Shown here: positions 35,454 through 45,661 of the stretch, one piece after another
Layout: every line of letters starts with the position of its first letter
How positions within the stretch are numbered: the stretch's first letter is position 1
Origin: Cognatundibacterium jejuense
GTDB taxonomy: Bacteria > Pseudomonadota > Gammaproteobacteria > Burkholderiales > Burkholderiaceae_D
NCBI RefSeq assembly: GCF_014284255.1
Contig: NZ_JACOFV010000010.1
Location: forward strand, 121,355 to 185,354
Reading direction: 5' to 3'
Length of the DNA stretch: 64,000 bases
The notes under the pieces: generated by a model
Told to the model about the DNA's origin: nothing
What the model saw: only the letters and a program-made list of their open reading frames with translations
Databases searched by the model: none
Position numbers and translations under genes: made by a program

Positions 35454-36053
35454 ATGTCTATCCTTTTATTATCTGGTAGCCCTTCGACGCCATCGCGCTC
35501 GGGTCGTTTGCTGCATGAAATTGGGCGTCGTCTGAACGCTCTTGGGAAGCAAACGGTTAGTATCCACGTTCGCGATTTGCCGCCACAAGCCTTGATGCAT
35601 GCGGATTTCAGTGATCCTGAACTACAAGCGGCACAACAATTAATCAAACAAGCCGACGCGGTTGTCGTAGCTACGCCAATTTATAAAGCCGCCTACAGTG
35701 GCTTATTAAAAACTTTCCTCGATATTTTGCCGCAAGAAGGTCTGGCAGAAAAAATCGTGTTACCGCTTGCTGTCGGTGGTGGCCAATCTCACATGCTGGC
35801 GCTGGATTATGGTCTGCGCCCTATTTTACAAGCCTTGGGAGCTCAGCAAGTATTGAACAGTATTTATGCTACTGAAGCGCAAGTCGTCTGGAATGAGGCC
35901 AGTGGTCTGCAGATTGCCTCAGAAATCGAAGGTCGCGTGCAGCAAGGCGTTGAGAGTCTGATCGACAGCCTGCAATGCAAAGCGGCAAAGCGTGCTAACC
36001 GTCAAGCAGAACAAGAGGCCGAAGTGCGAACGCTGGCGCTGTTTGAGGCTTGA
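35454..36053 (+). CDS. ssuE: NADPH-dependent FMN reductase
   Basis: The 199-residue flavodoxin-fold protein begins LLLSGSPSTPSRSGRLLHEI and has the flavin motif VVATPIYKAAYSGLLKTFLD with QEGL, typical of SsuE. It supplies reduced FMN to the monooxygenase SsuD for alkanesulfonate desulfonation in the cytosol. A C-terminal Arg/Glu-rich extension is present. It is the first ssu gene. Confidence 0.93.
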   Translation: MSILLLSGSPSTPSRSGRLLHEIGRRLNALGKQTVSIHVRDLPPQALMHADFSDPELQAAQQLIKQADAVVVATPIYKAAYSGLLKTFLDILPQEGLAEKIVLPLAVGGGQSHMLALDYGLRPILQALGAQQVLNSIYATEAQVVWNEASGLQIASEIEGRVQQGVESLIDSLQCKAAKRANRQAEQEAEVRTLALFEA

Positions 36054-36195
36054 TGTAATAAAGCATATTCAAGCCATAAAAACTTAACAGAATAAATTTC
36101 AATGTCGTATTTAAACATGCAGTTTAACGCTGCAGGGCGTCGCTTTATCTCCAACTTTATGAATCTTTCGCAGCAGAAGAAAAGGAATAGCAAAA

Positions 36196-37179
36196 ATGGA
36201 TCAACATCAAAAAAATCGCCGCCAAACCATCGCCATGCTATCTGCCATGTTAGCGAGCGGAATGACCAGCGTGGCTATTCCTGGCTTTGCAGAAAATAAA
36301 GTGAGCAGCACGTTACGTATCGGATACCAAAAATACGGCCCGCTGACAATTTTAAAAGGCACTGGCGCATTAGAAAAGCGTCTGGCACCGCTTGGCGTAG
36401 AAGTGAAGTGGACTGAATTTCCAGCCGGACCGCAATTGCTGGAAGGATTAAATGTCGGCAGCATCGATTTTGGTACCACGGGCGAAGCACCGCCGATTTT
36501 CGCACAAGCAGCGGGCGCGGATCTGGTCTATGTTGCCAATGAACCGGCAGCACCAAGTGGCGAGGCTATTGTCGTTCCAAAAAATTCCACACTGAAATCG
36601 GTTGCCGAATTGAAAGGCAAAAAAATTGTCTTGAATAAAGGCTCGAATGTCCATTACTTGTTAGTCAAAGTGTTAGAAAAAGCCGGTATTGCGTATCACG
36701 ATGTACAGACAATTTTCTTACCACCCGCCGATGCCCGTGCCGCATTTGAACGCGGCAGTGTCGATGCGTGGGCAATTTGGGATCCGTTTCTGGCGGCTGC
36801 CGAAAAGCAATTGGGCGCTCGTGTATTGATCGATGGTAAAGGGGCGGTCAGCAATCATCAGTTTTATCTGGCAGCACGCCCGTATGCGCAAAAACGTCCT
36901 GACGTACTGCAAGCACTGCTGGATGAGTTGGGTCGCACTGATGAATGGGTATTGCAAAACGCCAAGCAAACCACAACAGTTTTTTCCGCGCAGACTGGTT
37001 TGCCAGCGGATGTGGTTGAACTTTCTAACTCTCGTTTTAGCTTTCATGTGCAGGCTATTAGTGAGCAAGTGATACGTGAACAACAAGGTATTGCCGACAC
37101 GTTCGCTGATCTCAAATTGATCCCGAAAAAAATACAAATTAAAGACGCTGTTTTCGATCTCAAACTCAGCATCAAATAG
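36196..37179 (+). CDS. ssuA: Alkanesulfonate-binding periplasmic protein
   Basis: The 327-residue protein has an N-terminal signal with a twin-Arg-like start (HQKNRRQTIAMLSAML) and the aliphatic-sulfonate/nitrate-binding fold: LRIGYQKYGPLTILKGTGAL, EFPAGPQLLEGLNVGSIDFG, TTGEAPPIFAQAAGADL. The twin arginines lack the full Tat consensus, so Sec export remains possible. AAAGGAA precedes ATG 36196. It binds sulfonates for SsuBC. A small overlapping frame at 36102-36299 has no support. Confidence 0.93.
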   Translation: MDQHQKNRRQTIAMLSAMLASGMTSVAIPGFAENKVSSTLRIGYQKYGPLTILKGTGALEKRLAPLGVEVKWTEFPAGPQLLEGLNVGSIDFGTTGEAPPIFAQAAGADLVYVANEPAAPSGEAIVVPKNSTLKSVAELKGKKIVLNKGSNVHYLLVKVLEKAGIAYHDVQTIFLPPADARAAFERGSVDAWAIWDPFLAAAEKQLGARVLIDGKGAVSNHQFYLAARPYAQKRPDVLQALLDELGRTDEWVLQNAKQTTTVFSAQTGLPADVVELSNSRFSFHVQAISEQVIREQQGIADTFADLKLIPKKIQIKDAVFDLKLSIK

Positions 37180-37203
37180 TCAGCATTAAATAAGGAACAT
37201 GGT

Positions 37204-38355
37204 ATGAGTCTCAATATATTCTGGTTTATTCCGACGCATGGTGACAGCCGCTATCTGGGCACAACCAAGGGCGCGCGTGAAATCAATTACGATTACTTAC
37301 GACAAATTGCAGTGGCGGCCGATACCCAAGGGTTTGACGGAGTATTGTTGCCTACCGGACGCTCTTGCGAAGATGCGTGGGTAGTTGCTTCCAGCCTCAT
37401 GAGCGCGACCCGCAAATTAAAATTTCTGGTGGCATTACGGCCTGGCTTAACGACGCCAGGTTTGGCGGTGCGCATGGCTTCTACCTTTGATCGTTTGTCG
37501 AATGGTCGCTTGCTTATCAATATTGTCACTGGCGGTGATCAGGGTGAATTAGAAGCCGATGGCTTGTACGCTGATCATGCGAAGCGTTATGAAATCACCG
37601 ATGAATTTTTACGTATCTGGCGTGCATCATTAGCAGGTGAAGGTGGCGAGGCTGGTTACGATTTCGAAGGTAAACATCTGACGGTCAAAGGCGCTAAAAC
37701 CTTGTACCCACCAGTGCAAACACCGCATCCACCTTTATATTTTGGTGGTTCTTCAGAACCAGCGCATGAACTCGCGGCGGAGCAAGTCGATGTGTATCTG
37801 ACCTGGGGTGAACCACCTGCCGCTGTCGCAGAAAAAATTGCCGATATGCGCGCTCGCGCAGCCAGGCATGGCCGCACTTTGCGTTTTGGCATACGTCTGC
37901 ATGTCATCGTGCGTGAAACCAATGAAGAAGCCTGGGCCGCGGCTGACGATTTGATTCGTTATGTCGATGATGATGTGATCGCCCGCGCTCAAAAAGCCTT
38001 CGCCAAAATGGATTCCGTCGGACAGCAAAGAATGGTGGCACTGCATGGCGGCAAGCGCGACAAATTAGAAGTATCGCCAAATCTATGGGCAGGCGTTGGT
38101 CTGGTGCGCGGTGGCGCGGGGACTGCGTTGGTGGGTGATCCGGAAACGGTTGCAGCGAGGATCAAAGAATACGCCGATCTGGGTATCGATACGTTTATTT
38201 TTTCTGGCTACCCGCATCTGGAAGAATCGTATCGTTTTTCGGAATTGGTCTTCCCATTGATAGGCAAAACCTTACCAAGAGTGACGAGTTCTGTGACGGG
38301 ACCATTTGGCGAGATCATGGCCAATGGCATTACGCCCAAAGTCTCGCAAAGTTAG
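37204..38355 (+). CDS. ssuD: FMNH2-dependent alkanesulfonate monooxygenase
   Basis: The 383-residue luciferase-like TIM-barrel enzyme begins [20 protein letters not shown] and contains [20 protein letters not shown] and [15 protein letters not shown], all close to SsuD. It uses reduced FMN and oxygen to release sulfite from alkanesulfonates. The adjacent FMN reductase SsuE supplies the flavin. Its end overlaps no confirmed coding part of ssuC because the ssuC start is at 38378. Confidence 0.96.
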   Translation: MSLNIFWFIPTHGDSRYLGTTKGAREINYDYLRQIAVAADTQGFDGVLLPTGRSCEDAWVVASSLMSATRKLKFLVALRPGLTTPGLAVRMASTFDRLSNGRLLINIVTGGDQGELEADGLYADHAKRYEITDEFLRIWRASLAGEGGEAGYDFEGKHLTVKGAKTLYPPVQTPHPPLYFGGSSEPAHELAAEQVDVYLTWGEPPAAVAEKIADMRARAARHGRTLRFGIRLHVIVRETNEEAWAAADDLIRYVDDDVIARAQKAFAKMDSVGQQRMVALHGGKRDKLEVSPNLWAGVGLVRGGAGTALVGDPETVAARIKEYADLGIDTFIFSGYPHLEESYRFSELVFPLIGKTLPRVTSSVTGPFGEIMANGITPKVSQS

Positions 38356-38377
38356 TCGCCAACTTCGGGAGTCAAAA

Positions 38378-39289
38378 ATGGGACCGTTCATCACTGACAT
38401 ATCTCCGGAACGCAGCAATGCGGAAGTTCCGCAGGCAGGCTTTAGCGCACAACCGAATCAGGTACTCAGTGCTGATTTGCACGCATTAGTTGCGCACGCT
38501 GGCAGATTTGTCCGGCATCTGAAGCCATGGTTGCTACCGTGGCTGGTGCCAATCATCTTGCTGGTGACATGGCAACTGGCGGCGCAGTTTGGCTATTTAT
38601 CGAGCCGGATATTGCCGGAGCCGCTGGCAGTATTAAAAGCCTTCTGGAGTCTCATTATTTCTGGCGAGATTTTTATTCATGTCAAAACCAGTTTATGGCG
38701 TGCGATCTCGGGCTTTTTAGTTGGTGGTGGTTTGGGTCTGCTACTCGGTTTGTTCACCGGTACGTTTAAATTTGCAGAAACTTTGCTTGATTCCAGCCTG
38801 CAGATGATACGCAATATCCCGGCATTAGCTTTGATGCCTTTGGTGATTTTGTGGTTTGGTATTGATGAGACAGCAAAATTATTTTTGGTCTCGGTTGGTG
38901 TCTTTTTTCCGGTGTATCTGAATACCTTTCACGGCATACGTTCAGTAGATAAAGGCCTGATAGAAATGGCACGTAGCTATGGCTTGTCAGGGTGGGCTTT
39001 ATATCGTGATGTGATTCTACCGGGAGCTTTGCCTTCCATCTTGGTTGGCGTACGCTTTGCGCTGGGTCTGGTCTGGGTACTGCTGATTGTTGCAGAGACG
39101 ATTTCATCACAATCTGGTATCGGTTACATGACGATGAATGCGCGTGAATTTTTACAGACGGATGTGGTGCTGGTTGGCATTTTGCTCTACGCCTTGCTGG
39201 GAAAACTAGCGGATAGTTTGTCACGTGCAGTAGAACATTACACCTTGCGCTGGCATCCCGGCTATCAAAGGAAAAATCAACATGGCTGA
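38378..39289 (+). CDS. ssuC: Sulfonate ABC transporter permease
   Basis: From ATG 38378 (GGGAG six bases upstream) the protein has 303 residues with six predicted helices and the EAA-type loop, here [20 protein letters not shown], plus the ASYGxxxxxxF-like [20 protein letters not shown]. An upstream frame start at 38306 would lie inside ssuD. The N-terminal 50 residues before the first helix are longer than in many SsuC proteins. It forms the membrane channel with SsuB. Confidence 0.94.
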   Translation: MGPFITDISPERSNAEVPQAGFSAQPNQVLSADLHALVAHAGRFVRHLKPWLLPWLVPIILLVTWQLAAQFGYLSSRILPEPLAVLKAFWSLIISGEIFIHVKTSLWRAISGFLVGGGLGLLLGLFTGTFKFAETLLDSSLQMIRNIPALALMPLVILWFGIDETAKLFLVSVGVFFPVYLNTFHGIRSVDKGLIEMARSYGLSGWALYRDVILPGALPSILVGVRFALGLVWVLLIVAETISSQSGIGYMTMNAREFLQTDVVLVGILLYALLGKLADSLSRAVEHYTLRWHPGYQRKNQHG

Positions 39290-40205
39290 AATATTTGGAT
39301 ATCCATCAATGACAGCGGCACGTATTGCCGCTCTGCGTTTTGAACTGGATGATGATTATCCTGTCATCGAGCGCACCGTGTCTGAACCAAAGCCCCAGCG
39401 TGGCACGGCAATCCATTTGCATGGCGTACGAAAGTCGTATGCCAGTCGCCAGGTTTTAAATGCACTTGATCTGGATATTGCACCGGGCGAATTCGTGGCG
39501 GTGATTGGTCGTAGTGGCTGCGGTAAAAGCACCTTATTGCGTCTGTTAGCAGGTCTGGAAAAAGCGGACGCCGGTGTGCTGGAGACCGGTGCCAAAGCGA
39601 AGATAGCGAGCATTCGTGAGCAAGATGGCGGTACCCGTGTGATGTTTCAGGATGCACGCCTGTTGCCTTGGAAAACCGTGCTCGACAACGTGCGCTTAGG
39701 TTTGCCGGGCGATACAAGCAGTAACAAGAAGCTTGCCCTCGGTGCATTAGAAAAAGTTGCACTTGCCGATCGTGCCAATGAATGGCCGGCGGTGTTATCT
39801 GGTGGTCAGCGGCAACGTGTTGCATTGGCACGTGCAATGGTGCATCAACCATCGTTATTATTACTTGATGAGCCGCTCGGAGCACTAGATGCATTGACCC
39901 GTATAGAAATGCAAAGCCTGATTGAACAATTATGGCAAGAGCAGGGTTTCACTGGATTGCTGGTCACGCACGATGTGCAAGAAGCGATTGCGTTGGCTGA
40001 TCGCGTAATTTTGATTGAAGACGGACAAGTGAGTCTGGATTTGAAAGTCAATTTGCCACGTCCACGATCACGTGGTGATGCCTTGTTTGCTGAGTTGGAA
40101 GAACATGTATTGGCACGAATTTTACAGCGGCCTGACAGCACCATTAACAACCAGACTGAAATAACGCCGTTGGCGACGTTTAATCCCCTAGCCTGGGCAA
40201 TCTGA
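39282..40205 (+). CDS. ssuB: Sulfonate ABC transporter ATP-binding protein
   Basis: The 307-residue ATPase carries Walker [10 protein letters not shown], the Q-loop near [11 protein letters not shown], signature [19 protein letters not shown] and Walker [13 protein letters not shown], with His in [13 protein letters not shown]. An N-terminal extension of about 45 residues precedes the ABC core. It overlaps ssuC by eight bases; AAGGA is nine bases before ATG 39282. It powers sulfonate uptake. Confidence 0.95.
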   Translation: MAEIFGYPSMTAARIAALRFELDDDYPVIERTVSEPKPQRGTAIHLHGVRKSYASRQVLNALDLDIAPGEFVAVIGRSGCGKSTLLRLLAGLEKADAGVLETGAKAKIASIREQDGGTRVMFQDARLLPWKTVLDNVRLGLPGDTSSNKKLALGALEKVALADRANEWPAVLSGGQRQRVALARAMVHQPSLLLLDEPLGALDALTRIEMQSLIEQLWQEQGFTGLLVTHDVQEAIALADRVILIEDGQVSLDLKVNLPRPRSRGDALFAELEEHVLARILQRPDSTINNQTEITPLATFNPLAWAI

Positions 40206-40262
40206 CTTATTTTTTATATTTACCCCGAGCATATTTGCTCTTCAAATGAAAGAAAGCACACC

Positions 40263-40478
40263 ATGACGATTCAAGCAATCAATGTACGAAATCAATTTCG
40301 CGGCAAAATCAAAGCCATTAATGAAGGTTCAGTTGTCTCTGAAGTCGATGTAGAAACACCTGCCGGTATCGTGACTTCCGTTATTACAACGCGCTCAATC
40401 AGAGATTTGAATTTGGTTGTCGGGAGTGAGGTGGTGACCTTAGTCAAGGCGACTGACGTTTCTATCGCCAAACTATAA
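40263..40478 (+). CDS. Single-domain molbindin/TOBE protein
   Basis: The 71-residue protein is a lone Mop/TOBE domain: VRNQFRGKIKAINEGSVVSE and ITTRSIRDLNLVVGSEVVTL. Such molbindins bind molybdate or similar oxyanions as oligomers. Here it lies 57 bases after ssuB and before the EAL-like gene inside a sulfur cluster, so an oxyanion-sensing or storage role, for molybdate, tungstate or perhaps sulfate, is possible. It has a good ribosome site (GAAAG before ATG). Confidence 0.9.
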   Translation: MTIQAINVRNQFRGKIKAINEGSVVSEVDVETPAGIVTSVITTRSIRDLNLVVGSEVVTLVKATDVSIAKL

Positions 40479-40491
40479 ATCTAGATCAGCC

Positions 40492-40514
40492 ATCACTGAA
40501 AAACAGTCAGTGAT
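40492..40514 (+). promoter_or_regulatory. Perfect 8-bp inverted repeat before the EAL-like gene
   Basis: ATCACTGA, seven bases, TCAGTGAT. It lies between the TOBE gene and the EAL-like gene, just ahead of the latter's ribosome site. The same CACTGA/TCAGTG arms recur upstream of the CysB-type gene at 44548-44560 with a one-base spacer. Confidence 0.5.
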
Positions 40515-40529
40515 TTGAAAGGAAAAATA

Positions 40530-41381
40530 ATGCGCCATGTGACTTTGCAAAATTATCTGAGTCGTCTGCAGAGCTCGCTCGCCAGCAGCAATTTGTGGAT
40601 CGATGGTCAGGGTAGAGCGCGCGGTCGCTATTTCAATGCCAGTCTGACAAGCGCTTTTCAGGCGATACGGTCTGGCAATGATTTGCGTGCTATCGCTTTT
40701 GAAGGTTATGCGCGTAGCTATGATCCGAATGATCAGGGTCTTAACATCTGGCGTCTGCTCGATTACGTTGCCAATGATGAAGAATCGGTAGAATTAGATC
40801 GTTTGTGCCGCTTACTGCATACGATTAATTTTTATCGCCAGCAGACAACACAGGAATTGGACTTATTTTTAAGTGTGCATAGCCGCTTGTTAGCTGCGGT
40901 TGAAGGTAACCACGGTGCGGCTTTTCGACGCATTTTAGACGTGTTGGAGTTGCCGCATCAGCAAATCGTTTTACAACTGCCGCAAATCACGCCCAGCCAA
41001 CGCTGGGTGCTGACCCATGTCGCAGAAAATTATCGCCGCAATGGTTTCAGAATCGGTGTGAACGCCGCCAATCTGGAGCAAGCCAGCGATTTACTCGCGC
41101 GGGTCAGGCCAGACACCTTGAAAATCGATGTCAATGCGGCCAATAATCCGGCGGCACAGATTGTTTTACTAGAACAAGCCGATCGCGGACAGTGCCAAGT
41201 GATTTTCAGAAAAATAGAAAATGAACGGCAGCTCAAACAATTGCAAACGGGTAATAACACTGTGAGCCCTTATGCCGTGCAAGGTTTTCTATTTGACACG
41301 CCTAAGGCCAGCTTGTATCCAGAAGAAGAGCAAACCCTGATCACAGAGGCACCGCTGCAGCTCGATCATGTCTGCGTTTGA
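40530..41381 (+). CDS. Degenerate EAL-domain protein
   Basis: From ATG 40530 (AAGGA six bases upstream) the protein is 283 residues and follows the EAL fold: AFQAIRSGNDLRAIAFEGYA with Glu58 at the ExLxR place, LDLFLSVHSRLLAAVEGN, and a late VQGFLFDTPKASL. The catalytic residues of c-di-GMP phosphodiesterases are mostly lost: the Asn of the NxS strand, the second metal-binding Glu (QLPQ in place of ExTE) and the DDFG loop are absent. It is probably a non-catalytic EAL protein acting by protein or nucleotide binding. Its place between ssuB and cysT suggests a link to sulfur control. Confidence 0.75.
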   Translation: MRHVTLQNYLSRLQSSLASSNLWIDGQGRARGRYFNASLTSAFQAIRSGNDLRAIAFEGYARSYDPNDQGLNIWRLLDYVANDEESVELDRLCRLLHTINFYRQQTTQELDLFLSVHSRLLAAVEGNHGAAFRRILDVLELPHQQIVLQLPQITPSQRWVLTHVAENYRRNGFRIGVNAANLEQASDLLARVRPDTLKIDVNAANNPAAQIVLLEQADRGQCQVIFRKIENERQLKQLQTGNNTVSPYAVQGFLFDTPKASLYPEEEQTLITEAPLQLDHVCV

Positions 41382-41669
41382 TGGCATCTACTATCGAACA
41401 CAATGATAGCTAACAAATTAGCGCACAAAAACACGTCGATATACCTTAAACGTCTAAAGACATAACAAAAAATTCGTTTTTCATATATGGAAAACCTGCC
41501 AATATGCAAGCTCTTTAGTTGAATCCGTAATAAGGACTGACACAAGAGCGCCCCGGCAGCGTGACGATTTGTGCGCTTTTTCCTGGCTTTACCAATAAAA
41601 CCAGGAAAACTCGCTTCTCCACCATCCCTTGCCGGAACGTTCTATGTCAATTCTGTAAAAGGGCTAGGT
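41382..41669 (+). promoter_or_regulatory. Control region upstream of cysT
   Basis: About 290 bases hold no gene. GCTAA, four bases, TTAGC at 41409-41422 is a short inverted repeat, and at 41485-41505 TATATGGAA followed by AATATGC resembles a sequence upstream of sbp. A CysB-family site is expected here but not proven. Confidence 0.4.
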
Positions 41670-42536
41670 ATGGCATTGGCAGCGTTACATTCTTCAGGCG
41701 GGGCGACGCGCAAGCGTGTGATTCCCGGCTTTCACCTTTCGCTAGGTTTTACCCTGTTTTATCTGGGGTTGATCGTGCTCATCCCGTTGTCAGCGGTGTT
41801 TCTCAAGACGTTCACCATGACCTGGCCAGCGTTTTGGGAAACCATCACTTCAGACCGCGTGATGGCGTCCTATCGCCTGAGTTTTGGCGCTTCAGCCTTG
41901 GCGGCGTTGGTAAACGTGATTTTTGGCGGCATCGTTGCCTGGGTTTTGGTGCGCTACAAGTTTCCTGGCAAACGTATTATTGACGCGATGGTCGATTTGC
42001 CATTCGCATTGCCGACCGCTGTCGCAGGTATCACCTTAGCGACGCTGTATGCCCCAAATGGCTGGATAGGTCAATTGTTAGCACCACTGGGTATCAAAGT
42101 GGCTTTCACACCGCTTGGTGTGCTGGTGGCATTAACCTTTATCGGTTTGCCCTTCGTGGTACGCACCGTGCAACCAGTACTCGAAGAGGCTGAAAAAGAA
42201 TTAGAAGAAGCCGCGTTAAGCCTCGGCGCAAATCACTGGCAAACCTTTACCCGTGTGACTTTGCCGACGATTCTGCCAGCCTTGATGACCGGCTTTGCCC
42301 TCGCATTTGCACGCGCGACGGGCGAGTATGGTTCCGTTATTTTTATCGCTGGCAATATGCCTATGGTGTCTGAAATTACCCCTTTATTCATGATTACTAA
42401 ACTTGAACAATACGACTACGCCGGTGCGACAGCCATTGCGGTCGTGATGTTGGTGTTGTCGTTCAGCATGCTGTTGACGATCAATGCCTTGCAAGCCTGG
42501 ATGCGTCGTCGCCAATCTGCGGGGAGAGCACTATGA
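41670..42536 (+). CDS. cysT: Sulfate ABC transporter permease CysT
   Basis: From ATG 41670 (AAGGG six bases upstream) the protein has 289 residues, the normal length; the frame is open 33 codons further up but without family likeness. It has six helices and the CysT pattern: [40 protein letters not shown] and [19 protein letters not shown]. It forms the sulfate channel with CysW. Its end overlaps cysW by ATGA. Confidence 0.95.
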   Translation: MALAALHSSGGATRKRVIPGFHLSLGFTLFYLGLIVLIPLSAVFLKTFTMTWPAFWETITSDRVMASYRLSFGASALAALVNVIFGGIVAWVLVRYKFPGKRIIDAMVDLPFALPTAVAGITLATLYAPNGWIGQLLAPLGIKVAFTPLGVLVALTFIGLPFVVRTVQPVLEEAEKELEEAALSLGANHWQTFTRVTLPTILPALMTGFALAFARATGEYGSVIFIAGNMPMVSEITPLFMITKLEQYDYAGATAIAVVMLVLSFSMLLTINALQAWMRRRQSAGRAL

Positions 42537-43441
42537 GCGCGATTTCTACGCCAACATTGCCGCCATTGCCAACACCGCGTCGCATTGAGCCACCGTTAAG
42601 TCTGGCAGCAACCACAGAGCCACGCTGGGTACGGTATGCCTTAATGGTTGCAGCATTTGGCTTTCTGACGCTGTTTTTGTTTGTACCTTTGGTCGCTGTG
42701 TTTGCAGAAGCATTTAAAAAAGGTTGGCATGTCTATCTGGAATCGATTTCAGAACCGGATGCGCTGTCAGCGATACGTCTGACCTTGATCGCAGCGGGTA
42801 TTGCTGTGCCTTTGAATTTAGTTTTTGGTGTGGCAGCGGCATGGACCATCGCCAAATTTGAATTTCGCGGCAAGAGCATTTTGCTGACATTGATCGATTT
42901 GCCGTTTTCAGTTTCGCCTGTGATTTCTGGTTTGATTTACGTACTGTTGTTCGGCGCGCAAGGTTGGTTTGGTGAGTGGTTGCGTGACCACGATATCAAG
43001 ATATTGTTTGCCGTACCGGGCATTGTTTTAGCGACGGTTTTTGTGACTTTTCCTTTTGTGGCGCGTGAGTTGATACCGTTGATGCAAGCGCAAGGCAGCG
43101 AAGAAGAAGAGGCCGCGTTGGTATTAGGTGCATCGGGCTGGCAAACCTTTTGGTACGTGACTTTGCCAAATATTAAGTGGGGTTTGCTGTATGGCGTGAT
43201 CTTGTGTAACGCGCGGGCCATGGGTGAGTTTGGTGCTGTGTCGGTAGTATCCGGTCATATTCGTGGTGAGACCAATACCATGCCGCTGCAAGTAGAAATT
43301 TTATATAACGAGTACAACTTTGCGGCCGCTTTTGCTGTCGCCTCATTGTTGACTTTACTGGCCTTGCTGACCCTGGCCTTAAAAGCACTGGTCGAATGGC
43401 GCACTGCTGAAAACAGCGCGTCACTGACTGAAGCTAATTAA
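42533..43441 (+). CDS. cysW: Sulfate ABC transporter permease CysW
   Basis: The 302-residue permease has six predicted helices, [38 protein letters not shown] and [20 protein letters not shown], close to CysW. The N-terminal 30 residues are Pro-rich. It is coupled to cysT by a four-base overlap and followed by cysA after 18 bases. Confidence 0.95.
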   Translation: MSAISTPTLPPLPTPRRIEPPLSLAATTEPRWVRYALMVAAFGFLTLFLFVPLVAVFAEAFKKGWHVYLESISEPDALSAIRLTLIAAGIAVPLNLVFGVAAAWTIAKFEFRGKSILLTLIDLPFSVSPVISGLIYVLLFGAQGWFGEWLRDHDIKILFAVPGIVLATVFVTFPFVARELIPLMQAQGSEEEEAALVLGASGWQTFWYVTLPNIKWGLLYGVILCNARAMGEFGAVSVVSGHIRGETNTMPLQVEILYNEYNFAAAFAVASLLTLLALLTLALKALVEWRTAENSASLTEAN

Positions 43442-43459
43442 GTATTTGCCGGAGAAATT

Positions 43460-44524
43460 ATGAGTATCGCAGTTAAACAATTACAAAAACGTTTTGGTCA
43501 ATTTACCGCGCTCGATAACGTGTCGCTGGATTTTCCGGATGGTGAACTGACCGCTTTATTAGGCCCATCTGGTTGCGGTAAAACGACCTTGTTACGCATT
43601 ATTGCTGGTCTTGAATATGCCGATCAGGGACAGATTTTGCTCGATGGTCAGGATGCTTCGCAACAGCACGTACGCGAACGTCAGGTTGGATTTGTGTTTC
43701 AGCATTATGCCTTGTTCAAACACATGACAATTTTCGAAAACATTGCATTTGGCCTGCGTGTTAAGCCACGCAATCAACGCCCGAATGAAGCGCAGATCAA
43801 AGAAAAAGTCACCAAATTGTTGGAGTTGGTACAGCTCGATTGGCTCGCAGATCGTTATCCTCCACAGTTATCAGGAGGCCAGCGGCAACGTATCGCATTG
43901 GCACGCGCACTGGCTGTCGAGCCGCGTGTGTTGTTGCTGGATGAACCGTTTGGGGCATTAGACGCCAAGGTACGTAAAGAATTGCGTCGCTGGTTGCGTC
44001 GACTGCATGATGACTTACATGTCACCAGTATTTTTGTCACGCATGATCAGGAAGAAGCATTGGAAGTTGCCGATAAAATTGTCTTGATGAATCACGGTAA
44101 AGTTGAGCAAGTCGGCGCTCCGGCAGAAGTTTATCAACATCCGGCGACGCCTTTTGTGTATGGATTTTTGGGCAATGTGAACCTGTTCCGTGGGCGTGTG
44201 CATGAAGGTGTTCTGGATGCCGATGGCGTGCCGTTTTCCGCGCCAGCTCATGCAGAAACCAAAGACGCATTCGGTACTGGTTATGTGCGTCCGCATGAGT
44301 TTGAAATTGATCGCTATTCGCCTGGTGCGGAAGGTTTGATCGCACAACTGCGTCGCATTCATAGCATAGGCCCGTTGGCGCAACTGGAACTGGAACGCGA
44401 AGATAACGGCGATGTGCTCGAAGTGATGATTTCCAGCGAGCGTTATCAGCAATTAAAACTCAAAGTCGGTGAAGTGCTGGTTGTGAAGCCTAAACGCTTA
44501 CACGTCTTTGTCGATACGCATTAG
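43460..44524 (+). CDS. cysA: Sulfate/thiosulfate ABC transporter ATP-binding protein
   Basis: The 354-residue ATPase has Walker [68 protein letters not shown] and [16 protein letters not shown]. The C-terminal TOBE-type regulatory domain follows ([15 protein letters not shown] ... VYVRP-like [10 protein letters not shown]). It energises the CysTW channel fed by Sbp. Confidence 0.96.
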   Translation: MSIAVKQLQKRFGQFTALDNVSLDFPDGELTALLGPSGCGKTTLLRIIAGLEYADQGQILLDGQDASQQHVRERQVGFVFQHYALFKHMTIFENIAFGLRVKPRNQRPNEAQIKEKVTKLLELVQLDWLADRYPPQLSGGQRQRIALARALAVEPRVLLLDEPFGALDAKVRKELRRWLRRLHDDLHVTSIFVTHDQEEALEVADKIVLMNHGKVEQVGAPAEVYQHPATPFVYGFLGNVNLFRGRVHEGVLDADGVPFSAPAHAETKDAFGTGYVRPHEFEIDRYSPGAEGLIAQLRRIHSIGPLAQLELEREDNGDVLEVMISSERYQQLKLKVGEVLVVKPKRLHVFVDTH

Positions 44525-44525
44525 T

Positions 44526-44560
44526 CAATATTAATCACAATATTAATCACTGAGTCAGTG
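44526..44560 (+). promoter_or_regulatory. Tandem 12-bp repeat and palindrome before the CysB-type gene
   Basis: CAATATTAATCA is repeated directly at 44526-44537 and 44538-44549, followed by the 13-base palindrome CACTGAGTCAGTG at 44548-44560. The set sits in the 70-base gap between cysA and the regulator gene; an autoregulatory site is plausible. Confidence 0.45.
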
Positions 44561-44594
44561 CCCCAGAATCTCATTACCATATCGAGAGCCTATT

Positions 44595-45536
44595 ATGAAT
44601 TTTCAACAACTAAGATCCATCCGCGAAGCATCCCGCCGCGGTTTTAATTTGACCGAAGTCGCCAATGTTCTGTTCACTTCGCAACCGGGCGTCAGTCGCC
44701 AGATCCGAGAGTTGGAAGAAGAATTAGGCGTCGATATTTTTGAACGTAATGGCAAACGCCTGACTGGTCTGACAGAGCCAGGCAAAGGCATTTTGCCTAT
44801 CGTCGAACGCTTATTGCTGGAAGCGGAGAATCTGCAACAGGCTGGCAATGAATACTCTGACCAGACCAAGGGCACATTGACGATCGCTACCACCCACACG
44901 CAAGCACGTTATGTTTTGCCTAAAGTTGTGCAGCAATTCCGTCAGGCTTTTCCAGATGTCAGAATTGCCTTGCAACAAAGTTCCCCTGACCATATCGCAG
45001 AATGGGTGTTGTCTGGTAAAGCCGATATTGGGATCGCGACTGAAGGCTTATCGCAATTTAAAGATCTGGTGTCATTTGCCTGCTACAGTTGGAATCATGT
45101 ATTAGTGGTTCCTGAAGGTCATGCGTTGTTGAAAAAAGAACAGGTGAGTCTGGAAGATATTTCTAACTATCCGCTGATTACCTATGACGTAGGCTTTACT
45201 GGTCGTGGGCACATTGATGCTGCATTTCAGCAAGCAGAATTGCGCACTGATATCGTCCTGACAGCAATGGATTCAGACGTGATTCAGCAATATGTGGCGC
45301 TGGGTCTGGGGGTCGGTATTGTGGCGTCGATGGCAATTGAAGCCAATCGCGGTAACAATTTAAGGACGATTGCTGTTGATCACTTATTTACTCCGAATGT
45401 CACACGTTTAGCAGTACGGCGCGGCGCTTATTTGCGTACTTATACCTATGATTTTATCCGCCAGTTTGCACCTGATTTGAGCAAAGAAGAGATCATCAAG
45501 GCCGTTGGTGAAGCCGATGCCAGTCAGGCTGATTGA
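44595..45536 (+). CDS. CysB-family LysR-type regulator
   Basis: The 313-residue protein has the CysB N-terminus MNFQQLRSIREASRRGFNLT with the winged helix (EVANVLFTSQPGVSRQIREL) and the CysB/Cbl effector domain (GTLTIATTHTQARYVLPKVV, ALGLGVGIVASMAIEA). CysB and Cbl control sulfate and sulfonate genes through O-acetylserine or adenosine phosphosulfate. Position after cysA fits either. I do not decide between cysB and cbl. Confidence 0.93.
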   Translation: MNFQQLRSIREASRRGFNLTEVANVLFTSQPGVSRQIRELEEELGVDIFERNGKRLTGLTEPGKGILPIVERLLLEAENLQQAGNEYSDQTKGTLTIATTHTQARYVLPKVVQQFRQAFPDVRIALQQSSPDHIAEWVLSGKADIGIATEGLSQFKDLVSFACYSWNHVLVVPEGHALLKKEQVSLEDISNYPLITYDVGFTGRGHIDAAFQQAELRTDIVLTAMDSDVIQQYVALGLGVGIVASMAIEANRGNNLRTIAVDHLFTPNVTRLAVRRGAYLRTYTYDFIRQFAPDLSKEEIIKAVGEADASQAD

Positions 45537-45661
45537 TGTAAATTTGCTACGTAAGCTGAGGTGCTACGAGCAGGTCTGGCAGGTGTCGTGAAACTGTCAT
45601 AGGTCTCTGCTAGAATGGATGGTGAACTTATTGTTGCCGTCTATTTTTTTCGAGGCTCATC

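Noticed and set aside
36235..36252. A further copy of the GCTATCTGC repeat in ssuA
   Set aside because: Only nine to eleven bases match, the stem is not formed, and the sequence is explained by coding.
36102..36299. Rightward 65-codon frame between ssuE and ssuA
   Set aside because: It overlaps the start and signal peptide of ssuA in another frame and has no family resemblance.
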